64,000 nt of DNA from Alphaproteobacteria bacterium (GTDB lineage Bacteria > Pseudomonadota > Alphaproteobacteria > Rickettsiales > SXRF01). Position numbers and translations under genes: made by a program. Positions 56,156-64,000 of the stretch are shown piece by piece (position 1 is the stretch's first letter; every line of letters begins with the position of its first letter). A model generated the notes under the pieces. That model ran no database searches. It had not been told where the DNA came from and was given only the letters and a program-made list of their open reading frames with translations. The stretch is from positions 83,309-147,308 of the forward strand of contig JANYES010000018.1 in assembly GCA_025362975.1 (NCBI GenBank), written 5' to 3'.

Positions 56156-58180
56156 ATGTTCTCCTTCAGCGCGGCATCAATTGGCACGTTTTTAAGTTAT
56201 GCTCCGTATGGTGCTATAGGATGCGGCTTAGCGCTGACTTTATATTTTCTAGGGGCATTTTATATACCATATCAGTTCGCCGTACACAGACTTAAAAAAA
56301 TCGATAAACAACTGAGTAAGCTCGGAGATACCAAGGATGTTGGTGCAATTACTCCTGATGCGTTACGTAGCTATTTTGATGTTGATAGAGGATTATCTCA
56401 TGTATGGCGGGAATATGAGGAAACGCTGCACGCCCAATATGTATCTGTAGATGGTGAGGAAAAACTAGCCAATCTGAGATCAACAGCACCAGCAGAAACA
56501 TTTTTCAGCACATCAGTGCTTGTAGATACTCCCCTCAAGGTTGAATTTTTTAAACATGTCCCCGGCATTCTTACCGGAATAGGTATTATTGGTACTTTTA
56601 GCGGATTAATTAGCGCACTTGTTAATCCTGCATTCAATATTACCTCTGCCGATCCTGCTGTTATTAAAAATAGCCTTCAACTGCTTTTAAATGGCGTTTT
56701 AGAGGCATTTATTGCCTCTGCATCAGCTATTTCTTTGGCAATGTTCATTACATTCATAGAAAAAACAGCACTCACTAAGTCCTATCGGTTAGTAGAAAGA
56801 ATCGTACAACGCATTGATGGACTCTATAAAGCTGGAGCTGGTGAAGAATATTTGGCTCGCTTAGTACACGCCGCAGAAGAAAGCGCGACACAAACTGCAC
56901 AACTAAAAGATAGTTTCGTTACCGAATTGAAAGAAATTCTTACCAATCTTGTAGATCGGCAGACCGGCATGATGCAGGCCACAACAGAGGCAATGGGACG
57001 TAATGTTGGGCAAGCCATACAAGAAAGTTTAGAGAAACCACTAACACAAATCGCTCAGGTGGTAGAACGCGCCAGCGGTAGCCAAACGGAAAACGTTAAC
57101 CGGGTATTGCAAGATACTATGGCAGCAATGATTAGCAAAATTGAGGATACGTTTGGCGGGCAAATTAAAGGCCTCAATTCACTTATGCTTGAAAGCGCTA
57201 AATCAATGGAAGATATGCGCATTGGTGTAGCGCAGATGGTTACTGAAATGCGCCAAAATAGCGAAAAAGCAAATGATAATATGGCTTCGCAGCTAACCAA
57301 TCTTATGACACAGGCCGAGGAACGCCAGCAATTGATGCAGCAGCAAATCGGGCAGTTTCTACAAGATTTAAAACAGCAAATGGAAGATGTGCATACCCAG
57401 AACGGCGAACAAGCCGTTCAAATGTTACAGGGTATCCAATCACAAATTAGCGGTTTAATGGAGAATTTTTCACGTCAACGCGAAGCCGCGCAGCAAATAG
57501 AAGAAACCCAACAAAAACAATTACGAGCTGAAACAGAATCGCTGGTAGCTGGCGTTGGACAGGAAACACAAGCTTTAGTAGGGAAAGTGGCGGAAGCTAT
57601 TCAGGCTATGCAAGATAGCGTAGGCCAATTATCGAACATCACTGGACGTACTGTTGCAGATATGAATAGCGGAGCGCAGCTTATGCTGAATGCTGCCAAC
57701 CGCTTTACCGAGGCAGGTACTACGCTCACGACACAGTTTGCCCGTAGTGAACAGCTCTCGGATCGAATGATCGAAAGCAGTGCTTCGCTCAATAGTTCTT
57801 CACTAACCCTAAACCAAGTAGTGTCGGAATATGGGCGTTCAAGAGACGGTCTAAATGCACTTGTTACGAGTCTGCAAACCGTAGCACGTGAAGCAGAAGA
57901 AAAAGTGGGCGTGAACCGTACACTGGTAGCTGATATGCAGAAAATGGCTGATAAGCTTAAAGAAGTGCAGGCACAAACCGATCAATACCTTACTCAGGTA
58001 TCAGGAGTTCTGGATAAAGGATTTAAGCAGTTTGGTGATTCAGTAACCGAAAATCTTCAACGCTCAAGCGCAGCTTTCCATCAGTCATTAAGCAATTCGG
58101 TGGAAATGATCGCCAATCAAATGGATAGATTAACCAATGCATTAGAAGATTTGCCTGAATTACTCAGCAAAGCCGCATAA
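56156..58180 (+). CDS. zorA: ZorA, MotA/ExbB-like stator subunit of type I Zorya
   Basis: ZorA forms a pentameric proton-driven motor with ZorB in the inner membrane and carries a long intracellular tail. The 674-residue protein has a first helix at about 15-40, then the MotA/ExbB core with helices at about 135-160 (ILTGIGIIGTFSGLISAL) and 178-200 (LNGVLEAFIASASAISLAMF). Thr147 sits at the same number as the Thr mutated in E. coli ZorA, and Ser188 is near its reported Ser partner. Residues about 220-670 are a Gln/Ser-rich coiled coil, the tail typical of long type I ZorA. AAGGATG stands 8 bp before the ATG. GC is clearly lower than the chromosome's. Confidence 0.93.
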   Translation: MFSFSAASIGTFLSYAPYGAIGCGLALTLYFLGAFYIPYQFAVHRLKKIDKQLSKLGDTKDVGAITPDALRSYFDVDRGLSHVWREYEETLHAQYVSVDGEEKLANLRSTAPAETFFSTSVLVDTPLKVEFFKHVPGILTGIGIIGTFSGLISALVNPAFNITSADPAVIKNSLQLLLNGVLEAFIASASAISLAMFITFIEKTALTKSYRLVERIVQRIDGLYKAGAGEEYLARLVHAAEESATQTAQLKDSFVTELKEILTNLVDRQTGMMQATTEAMGRNVGQAIQESLEKPLTQIAQVVERASGSQTENVNRVLQDTMAAMISKIEDTFGGQIKGLNSLMLESAKSMEDMRIGVAQMVTEMRQNSEKANDNMASQLTNLMTQAEERQQLMQQQIGQFLQDLKQQMEDVHTQNGEQAVQMLQGIQSQISGLMENFSRQREAAQQIEETQQKQLRAETESLVAGVGQETQALVGKVAEAIQAMQDSVGQLSNITGRTVADMNSGAQLMLNAANRFTEAGTTLTTQFARSEQLSDRMIESSASLNSSSLTLNQVVSEYGRSRDGLNALVTSLQTVAREAEEKVGVNRTLVADMQKMADKLKEVQAQTDQYLTQVSGVLDKGFKQFGDSVTENLQRSSAAFHQSLSNSVEMIANQMDRLTNALEDLPELLSKAA

Positions 58181-58192
58181 TAAGGATTTGCC

Positions 58193-58924
58193 ATGTTAGG
58201 TACGCGTTGGGTTAACAAAGGCAAACAGAAAGAAGAAGCAGAAAAGCCCTTTTGGATTTCCTATGCCGATCTCATGACAGCACTCATGATGTTGTTTCTG
58301 ATCGTGATGATCGTATCGCTAATGTCCATGATTAATGCGCAGGAAGGGCCTGAAAAAGAGCGGGACGATACAATTAACGACGTTATGAAAGGCATTGAGC
58401 AAGATATGCGGCAATCGCATATGGACGGTTCGGTAGATTTTAAGCAGCGATTGATCCACTTTGGCAATCAAGCCCAGTTCGGTAATAACAGTGCCACCGT
58501 AGCAAATGGAACGGCAATATATTTAAACAGGATCGTTCCTATCATTTTGAAGCGGGTTGAAGAAAATGAACGTGCCCAGAAATGGTTTAAACGTGTAACC
58601 GTAGAAGGTTACACTTCTCAAATAGGAACGTATTTTCATAATCTTGAACTAAGCTTAAAACGTTCACACAATGTTTTATGCTCTCTTCTTGACCCCAGCA
58701 TTTCTTTTGAAATGCCACTGACTGAGGAACAAAAGCTCCAGATTCGCCGGATTTTTATGGTTGGTGGATTTTCTGCAAATTCAACAACCGGTGATCCTGA
58801 GCGGGATCGAAGAGTTGAATTCCGGCTGGAGTTCTGGACGGTACAAGAAAAAAAAGAAGGTGCAGCAGGGCAAGTACCCGATCAATTTGATCGCATGGAA
58901 GTAGGCAAATGCGTTCAACAGTAG
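58193..58924 (+). CDS. zorB: ZorB, OmpA/MotB-like stator subunit of Zorya
   Basis: ZorB is the MotB-like partner with one transmembrane helix and a periplasmic peptidoglycan-binding OmpA domain. The 243-residue protein has WISYADLMTALMMLFLIVMIV, in which the proton-carrying Asp is residue 26, identical in position to the essential Asp26 described for ZorB. The OmpA-like part shows VTVEGYTSQIGTYFHN, LSLKRSHNVL and DRRVEFRLEF. The start lies 12 bp after zorA with an AAGGA ribosome site, and the 3' end overlaps zorC by 16 bp. Confidence 0.95.
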   Translation: MLGTRWVNKGKQKEEAEKPFWISYADLMTALMMLFLIVMIVSLMSMINAQEGPEKERDDTINDVMKGIEQDMRQSHMDGSVDFKQRLIHFGNQAQFGNNSATVANGTAIYLNRIVPIILKRVEENERAQKWFKRVTVEGYTSQIGTYFHNLELSLKRSHNVLCSLLDPSISFEMPLTEEQKLQIRRIFMVGGFSANSTTGDPERDRRVEFRLEFWTVQEKKEGAAGQVPDQFDRMEVGKCVQQ

Positions 58925-60567
58925 AAAATTTACCGGTATTGATGCAATTGCAATCCGCTATGGAAAGGTATTCTTCGCAATTAGTCACACAAGGAAATTA
59001 TTTTGGCGCTCCAGAAAAAATGCAAAAAGTGGCCGAGAAACTAAGTAAGCGCTTTCAGGGAGCTTCACTGGCAGCTACTCCGCAATCGCGCATATGCCAT
59101 GCGGTGCAATCGCTAAAAACAAAAAAAGTCGATGTACTGACGCGATTAGAATTAAAAGCGCTCTGCCAAGGATTACGCCATTCCTGCCCTGATTGCGATA
59201 GCCAGATGGTGGTTGAATTACCGCAACAATCTTTCGTTGCCATCATGGATCATTTTATTCAGAATTTTGATAATCATAATCTTAAGGCAAATAGCTGGTA
59301 TTGGTTATTGTATGCCTATTTCAATACCCCAGAGAAAAATGCTGCTTGGGAAGCACTGCGAAAAACGCTGGAGACCAGTCTTAATAGCATCAAGCGAAGC
59401 ACTCAATACCGCTTGCCTTGGCTTGATGTAGTGTCTGGACATGATGCAATACTCAGCAGCGAACCTTGCACGAAATTAGCCAAGAAAATGTTGGCTGGTG
59501 ATACAAGCGTTATAGAGCAATTCAATAAAATCCTTAAAATTCCTGAAAATAGCTGGTTTTGGAAAGAGCTGGTATTAGCACAGGTAAAACTGGCTATCGG
59601 TGCTACGGATGACAAGTTTGTAGATATGCTGCCTACTCTAATTACGTCATCACAGTCTTTATCACTGACGCTTAAAGATGAAATTATCAAATTATTGCTT
59701 ACCCGTTATGCAAGCTGTAGCGCTCGCGGTACACATAACGGACTGAAAGAATTTACGCTTACTCATTGGGGAACTCCTAATCTTGGCCGCCACCAGAAAT
59801 ATGATCTGGTTTCAGCTCATGTAAAACAGATGGTGCAAGAGTGGGTAGCCCGTGAGGATTTGAAAGACTTCTTTACATTATTACAAGATGACGGTGTTGC
59901 TGATGATCGAAGGCTCAAATTTTGGAGCCGTTATATCAAGCAAATTGAATTCCATCGTATTTTACTTGGGTCGCATGCTTGGCGAACTTCTCAGATAGAT
60001 TTTGCGGCATTGCGGAAGAAGCCATCCGTAGGCAAGTTAATCGGCACCGGGAGTAATAATAATGCTTTTGTCATGAAAATCGCGGGATGGATATTCATCG
60101 AATCAAGTGAAAAGGGTCATGCAATTTTTGGTTATAAACAAGATAATCTACCCTTCCGAATGGAAGACCGTGAAGTGTCAATCAATAGCTTCCGCGATAG
60201 AGACAAATGCGATTTTCGCGCTGACCATCGTGACAGACGCATAGGCACATGGGAAGAAGTTGTCGAACAGGAACTGGTCGCTCTTGGTGTCGAGCCGGAT
60301 GAAAAGACTGTCAAACAGCACCGTGACAGTTATTTTTCTTCTTCCAAGCCGCGTCCTGCTCCAAGTCCAAACCCCACCACACGCAAAGATAGCTTTGATG
60401 AAGCCGCATTCTGGAAGCTGGTACGCGAGCATAAGTTATCAGCAGGAGATAACCGTGCCAAAGGCGGGGCGTTATGGGTGCAAGGGGTGCCTTCAAAGCT
60501 AAAAACGACGTTTGCGCAAATGGGCTTCCAGCATAAAATAGGCCGTGGCTGGTGGAGGAACGGATGA
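58909..60567 (+). CDS. zorC: ZorC, EH-signature domain protein of type I Zorya
   Basis: ZorC is the DNA-associated cytosolic component that distinguishes type I from the shorter type II (zorABE). The 552-residue protein has a helical N-terminal region and a C-terminal EH_Signature domain: GWIFIESSEKGHAIFGYK supplies Glu398 and FRADHRDRRIGTWEE supplies His440. The spacing of 42 matches, within one residue, the Glu/His pair reported as essential in E. coli ZorC. It ends with a Ser/Pro-rich linker and a small KALSAGDN-RAKGGALW module. It overlaps zorB by 16 bp and zorD by ATGA. Confidence 0.9.
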   Translation: MRSTVENLPVLMQLQSAMERYSSQLVTQGNYFGAPEKMQKVAEKLSKRFQGASLAATPQSRICHAVQSLKTKKVDVLTRLELKALCQGLRHSCPDCDSQMVVELPQQSFVAIMDHFIQNFDNHNLKANSWYWLLYAYFNTPEKNAAWEALRKTLETSLNSIKRSTQYRLPWLDVVSGHDAILSSEPCTKLAKKMLAGDTSVIEQFNKILKIPENSWFWKELVLAQVKLAIGATDDKFVDMLPTLITSSQSLSLTLKDEIIKLLLTRYASCSARGTHNGLKEFTLTHWGTPNLGRHQKYDLVSAHVKQMVQEWVAREDLKDFFTLLQDDGVADDRRLKFWSRYIKQIEFHRILLGSHAWRTSQIDFAALRKKPSVGKLIGTGSNNNAFVMKIAGWIFIESSEKGHAIFGYKQDNLPFRMEDREVSINSFRDRDKCDFRADHRDRRIGTWEEVVEQELVALGVEPDEKTVKQHRDSYFSSSKPRPAPSPNPTTRKDSFDEAAFWKLVREHKLSAGDNRAKGGALWVQGVPSKLKTTFAQMGFQHKIGRGWWRNG

Positions 60568-63500
60568 CACCGGTATTGACGCAGTCCCATACAGCCGAAG
60601 GATTCCTATTTGAAGCAGCCGGTATTGCGCCGGGTGCATGGCTTGCAGATCATACGTTGCTTGCACCGGAAGCGCAGGCACTTGGCCTTTATCTGGCGCA
60701 GCTGGAGGGTGATGATTGCGTAAAAGTCCTGAATTCGCAGATACTTTTACCGTGGGCAGCATTTTATCAGCTTATTGAAAATACAGATGAAGCGGAATTA
60801 GTACGATTATTTTTGACATTACCGCCAGCGGCAAGAATGCGCCCAAAGCTTTCCCATCAAAATTCACTGGCAGATAAGCAATTCACCGTAAGCGTCGGAT
60901 GGACTGATGAACACGGTATGCCGATTCGCAGCCAAGCACAGCGACGCGGAGGAATATTGATTATTGAGGGAAATATTTACCTTCTATCGGAAACGGCATG
61001 GCAATTATGTGAAGCGGTGGTGGCATTTGCTCGTATGCCAGCTGAGCAAAAATCACATGCGCATAATGAACGTGCTTGGAGCCGGATGCGCAAGTTAGCA
61101 TTAAAATCACACACAGTAATGGATGATTTCCTAGAGCGCACTATTGTTCTTACTCCTGACAAATTGCGTGTCCAGCCTCGAAAATCTGAACTCGCTAACG
61201 CGCACGTTATAGAGATCATGCCATTAATAGAAGGCTTAGACGATGCTCGTTGGCTACGCTCGTTCGATGGATTTCATCAGGTGCAGGATCATTATGACGT
61301 ACCGCTGCCCTCGGGGGGTATAGCGCGTGTAATAGTAGAACCGGCAGTAAGAGAAGTGTTGGCAGAACTTAAACGTTATCCTGCGCGACGTGTGGCAGGA
61401 GAAAGGGCAAAAGCATTTTTGCGTAATCCCTTTGCATTGCTAGGGGAATCAGCGCGTGAGGTTATAGATGAAGAGCAATTCCAAGAAGATTTACAGGAAG
61501 CAAATATTCGCTTCTATACATTTGCACACCGCATAATTTATACAAACGGTAAGGTTTCCGACGTTGAATTGATATTATCTCCTGAAGATAGCGGTATTAC
61601 TGAGCCGTCTATATTACTATCAGTCCAAAAGGCGGATGCCTTACAAGCGTTTATTGACGAAATTGCCTCTAAGCGAGCACGAAACTTTCCCTGTAGCGTA
61701 TGGGATGGATATGAGATTGCCCTACGCGGCGATACCGACGATCAGCTAGAAAGCTTACGCAGCGCATTACTCTCATGGCAAACTGGCACAACGCAGCAGG
61801 ACATGCCTTTCAGCCGTAAGCCGGTCATATCCCATCAAGAAGTATTTGATTTCACGCGTTATGTGCCGCGTGTCGAAGGAATAGGAGAGTTTAAGCCCGT
61901 CTATTCACCTTATATTGCCCGTCGCCGCTCAGATCAGGGCTGGGTTCCAGATAACGTAATTTTTGGTGTATTACCAAATGCTACGTCGGAAAATAATATC
62001 GGCAATCCAGAGGACACAATGCCAAAGGGTTTTTCCAAAGGAGAAGCACCGCAATTCGAGCATGAACCTCAAGAAAATGGTCAGCAATGTAATTTAGATA
62101 TAGAGGGAATGGATGGCAGCCCTATCTCAAAGGCAGAAGCTGAAGGCCTAAAACGGTTACGTGAGCAGCTTCAGGAAAGTATGCGACAAGGCAAATCACC
62201 CATACCCGATGGGAAACGCTGGCGAGAGGTGGAAAAGCAAAAAAGCAAGCGTATAGGATTGCTGATAAAGCAAAATATCACCGCAGCAGAATATAGCGAA
62301 GATCGCAAAGAGAAATTATCTTTTGTCTCTACTGGAAAACCCGAACTACCAAACAGTCTGAAACCTGAAACACAGCTGATGCCACACCAGTTAGAAGGTG
62401 TGGAGTGGCTACAGCATTTATGGCGCAATACTGAAACGCCAGTGCATGTGCGTGGCTGTATCTATGCCGATGACATGGGATTGGGAAAGACGCTTCAACT
62501 TCTCACATTCATTGGCTGGTATTTGCAAACACATGGCAAGGAACGGCTACCAATATTAATAGTTGCGCCTGTGGCGTTATTGGAAAACTGGCAAAATGAA
62601 ATGACCCGCTTTTTTGCCAAAGATTTTGCTAAGGTTCTCGTGCTTTACGATGATGAATTGCAGAAGCGCCGCATACGCAAGGCCGACATTGACATTCAGC
62701 TTCGTAATGAAGGTATTACCAACTTTCTGATGCCAGACTGGCTTGGTAATGCTGATATTGTGCTCACTACTTACGAAGTCTTGCGTGACCAAGAGTTTTC
62801 GCTTTCTACTACAAAATTCAGTATAATGATTTGCGATGAAGCGCAGAAAATCAAGTCTCCATCCGCACTTGTTACTAAAGCTGCTAAAGCACAGAATGCA
62901 CGGCTTAAAATAGCGTGTACTGGTACGCCGGTAGAAAATTCGCTTACTGACCTATGGTGCCTTTTCGATTTCATCCAGCCAATGTACCTTGGCATATTAA
63001 ATGAATTTAGCCGCACCTATCGCCGTCCTATCGAGGCAAATACTGAAACGGAACGTCAGGCTGTAGAAGAGCTGCGAAAATTGATTTCAGATCAGATTCT
63101 TCGGCGCACCAAAACACAAATGCGCGAAAAATATCCTGACCTCGTGCGTCTTAAGAATAAAAAAGAGGATGACAGTAAGGAATGCCGTCAAATACCTCTC
63201 TCCGCACGCCAGCGTGAACTTTATGCGCAAGCAATCGATAATTACCGTAATAAACGCCAAAGGGGAGAAGATGGCGTATTAAATCAAAAACAGGCAGGTA
63301 CCGCAATTCTAAGTATGCTGCATCACTTGCGGCAAATCTGCGCTGACCCGCGCCATATAGGACTTAAACCTGATTTAACAATGCCGCTTTCTACTTACGC
63401 TAAACATTCATCAAAAATGGCTTGGTTGATAGACACTTTGGTAGCAATTCAAAAAAAGCAAGAAAAAGTGCTTATTTTTACCGAATTTCGAGATATTCAA

Positions 63501-64000
63501 GCAATATTGAGGCATTATATCCAGATACAGTTTGGGATTAAACCTGACATTATAAACGGCGATACCGCAACGGCTTCAACGCGCCAACGTGCAACCCGTC
63601 AACAGCTTATAGATCGCTTTCAAACAATTCCGGGATTTGCCGTACTTATTTTGTCACCTGTAGCGGTAGGATTTGGCGTAAACATTCAAGCGGCGAATCA
63701 TGTGATTCATTACACACGCTGCTGGAATCCTGCAAAAGAAGATCAGGCAACGGATCGTGCCTATCGTATCGGTCAAGAGCGGGATGTCACCGTGTATTAT
63801 CCCACTATTCATGCAGAAGATTTCATAACCTTTGAACGCAAATTAGATGAACTGCTGACATTTAAACGCCGCCTAGCCGGAGATATGCTGAATGGAGCAG
63901 ATGACATAACCCTTGCCGATCTTACGAATGGCATTGGCTTGGATAAAGATATAGGAAGTGAAGACACGATTAGTGAATCAGAATTAGGGCGCTTAGAAGG
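60564..64000 (+). CDS. zorD: ZorD, SNF2-type helicase/nuclease effector of Zorya (partial, runs off right edge)
   Basis: ZorD is the DNA-dependent ATPase effector that degrades invading DNA. The frame opens at the ATG overlapping zorC and stays open for 1145 codons to the window end, with no stop. The first 600 residues include the accessory N-terminal region (SPIPDGKRWREVEKQ near its end). The SNF2 helicase core has QLMPHQLEGVEWL (Q motif), Walker A ADDMGLGKT (Lys642), VAPVALLENW, Walker B ICDEAQKIK (Asp758-Glu759, DEAQ rather than DEAH), CTGTPVENS, KVLIFTEF and motif VI DQATDRAYRIGQ (1060-1071). It is at least as long as E. coli ZorD, so only the extreme C-terminus should be missing. Confidence 0.93.
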   Translation, partial: MTPVLTQSHTAEGFLFEAAGIAPGAWLADHTLLAPEAQALGLYLAQLEGDDCVKVLNSQILLPWAAFYQLIENTDEAELVRLFLTLPPAARMRPKLSHQNSLADKQFTVSVGWTDEHGMPIRSQAQRRGGILIIEGNIYLLSETAWQLCEAVVAFARMPAEQKSHAHNERAWSRMRKLALKSHTVMDDFLERTIVLTPDKLRVQPRKSELANAHVIEIMPLIEGLDDARWLRSFDGFHQVQDHYDVPLPSGGIARVIVEPAVREVLAELKRYPARRVAGERAKAFLRNPFALLGESAREVIDEEQFQEDLQEANIRFYTFAHRIIYTNGKVSDVELILSPEDSGITEPSILLSVQKADALQAFIDEIASKRARNFPCSVWDGYEIALRGDTDDQLESLRSALLSWQTGTTQQDMPFSRKPVISHQEVFDFTRYVPRVEGIGEFKPVYSPYIARRRSDQGWVPDNVIFGVLPNATSENNIGNPEDTMPKGFSKGEAPQFEHEPQENGQQCNLDIEGMDGSPISKAEAEGLKRLREQLQESMRQGKSPIPDGKRWREVEKQKSKRIGLLIKQNITAAEYSEDRKEKLSFVSTGKPELPNSLKPETQLMPHQLEGVEWLQHLWRNTETPVHVRGCIYADDMGLGKTLQLLTFIGWYLQTHGKERLPILIVAPVALLENWQNEMTRFFAKDFAKVLVLYDDELQKRRIRKADIDIQLRNEGITNFLMPDWLGNADIVLTTYEVLRDQEFSLSTTKFSIMICDEAQKIKSPSALVTKAAKAQNARLKIACTGTPVENSLTDLWCLFDFIQPMYLGILNEFSRTYRRPIEANTETERQAVEELRKLISDQILRRTKTQMREKYPDLVRLKNKKEDDSKECRQIPLSARQRELYAQAIDNYRNKRQRGEDGVLNQKQAGTAILSMLHHLRQICADPRHIGLKPDLTMPLSTYAKHSSKMAWLIDTLVAIQKKQEKVLIFTEFRDIQAILRHYIQIQFGIKPDIINGDTATASTRQRATRQQLIDRFQTIPGFAVLILSPVAVGFGVNIQAANHVIHYTRCWNPAKEDQATDRAYRIGQERDVTVYYPTIHAEDFITFERKLDELLTFKRRLAGDMLNGADDITLADLTNGIGLDKDIGSEDTISESELGRLE

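Noticed and set aside
56156..64000. Type II Zorya (zorABE) or a flagellar/Tol-Exb motor
   Set aside because: ZorC with the Glu/His pair and a SNF2-type ZorD are present, and the ZorA tail is long; this is type I Zorya, not a flagellar or TonB stator.

Overview
The window looks like the chromosome of a free-living or host-associated alphaproteobacterium of fairly high GC. The carA-carB-greA order, an initiator tRNA of alphaproteobacterial type, an intracellular PHB depolymerase, a eukaryote-like isocitrate dehydrogenase and Mla lipid-transport proteins all fit. I cannot name a genus. From about 53,520 onward the DNA is visibly more AT-rich, with different codon use, and carries an integrated mobile element.

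Layout. 1-542: rnpA (cut by the window edge) and rpmH, with a near-consensus promoter. 855-4595: sensor kinase, a small unknown gene, panB and a threonine dehydratase-like gene. 4597-7969 (minus): three tandem paralogs of an unrecognised family (one broken), greA and an unknown helical protein. 8020-13065: carB, a small secreted protein and carA. 13219-18447: two ankyrin-like paralogs flanking a polytopic membrane protein, then phaZ. 18621-23259 (plus): cyaY, an unknown gene, an MsbA-type exporter, an EAL-domain protein and a class I glutamine amidotransferase. 23240-29678 (minus): a tight seven-gene cluster (HAD phosphatase, class III aminotransferase, DUF4337 protein, arginase-fold protein, fatty acid desaturase, alpha/beta hydrolase, GNAT-type acyltransferase) that may make or remodel an amine-containing lipid. 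29769-38491 (minus): a two-component system beside a partial aminoarabinose/lipid A modification set (ArnA decarboxylase-like, ArnB-like, two ArnT-like) and a cation diffusion facilitator. 38720-45084 (plus): an ABC importer-type operon with two PTPS-related membrane proteins inside it, the first split by one amber codon. 45118-50144: two divergent Ser/Thr-rich proteins, icd, mlaA-mlaC and a lipoprotein. 50668-53322: a large protein with a zeta-toxin-like P-loop.

53,445-64,000: tRNA-fMet is the insertion site of a genomic island. The island holds a large serine recombinase whose last codons lie inside the tRNA gene, a small ORF, a TraJ-like relaxosome protein, a candidate IncP/MOBP-type oriT (hairpin plus nic-like ATCCTG), and then a complete-order type I Zorya anti-phage operon, zorA-zorB-zorC-zorD, with zorD running off the right edge. 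Zorya itself is a known defence system. What stands out is its packaging on an element that seems equipped for mobilization by a conjugative plasmid, with no relaxase visible in the window.

At least seven copies of a palindromic intergenic repeat with GTCAT-CCCGCG ends are scattered over the chromosomal part and none was seen in the island.
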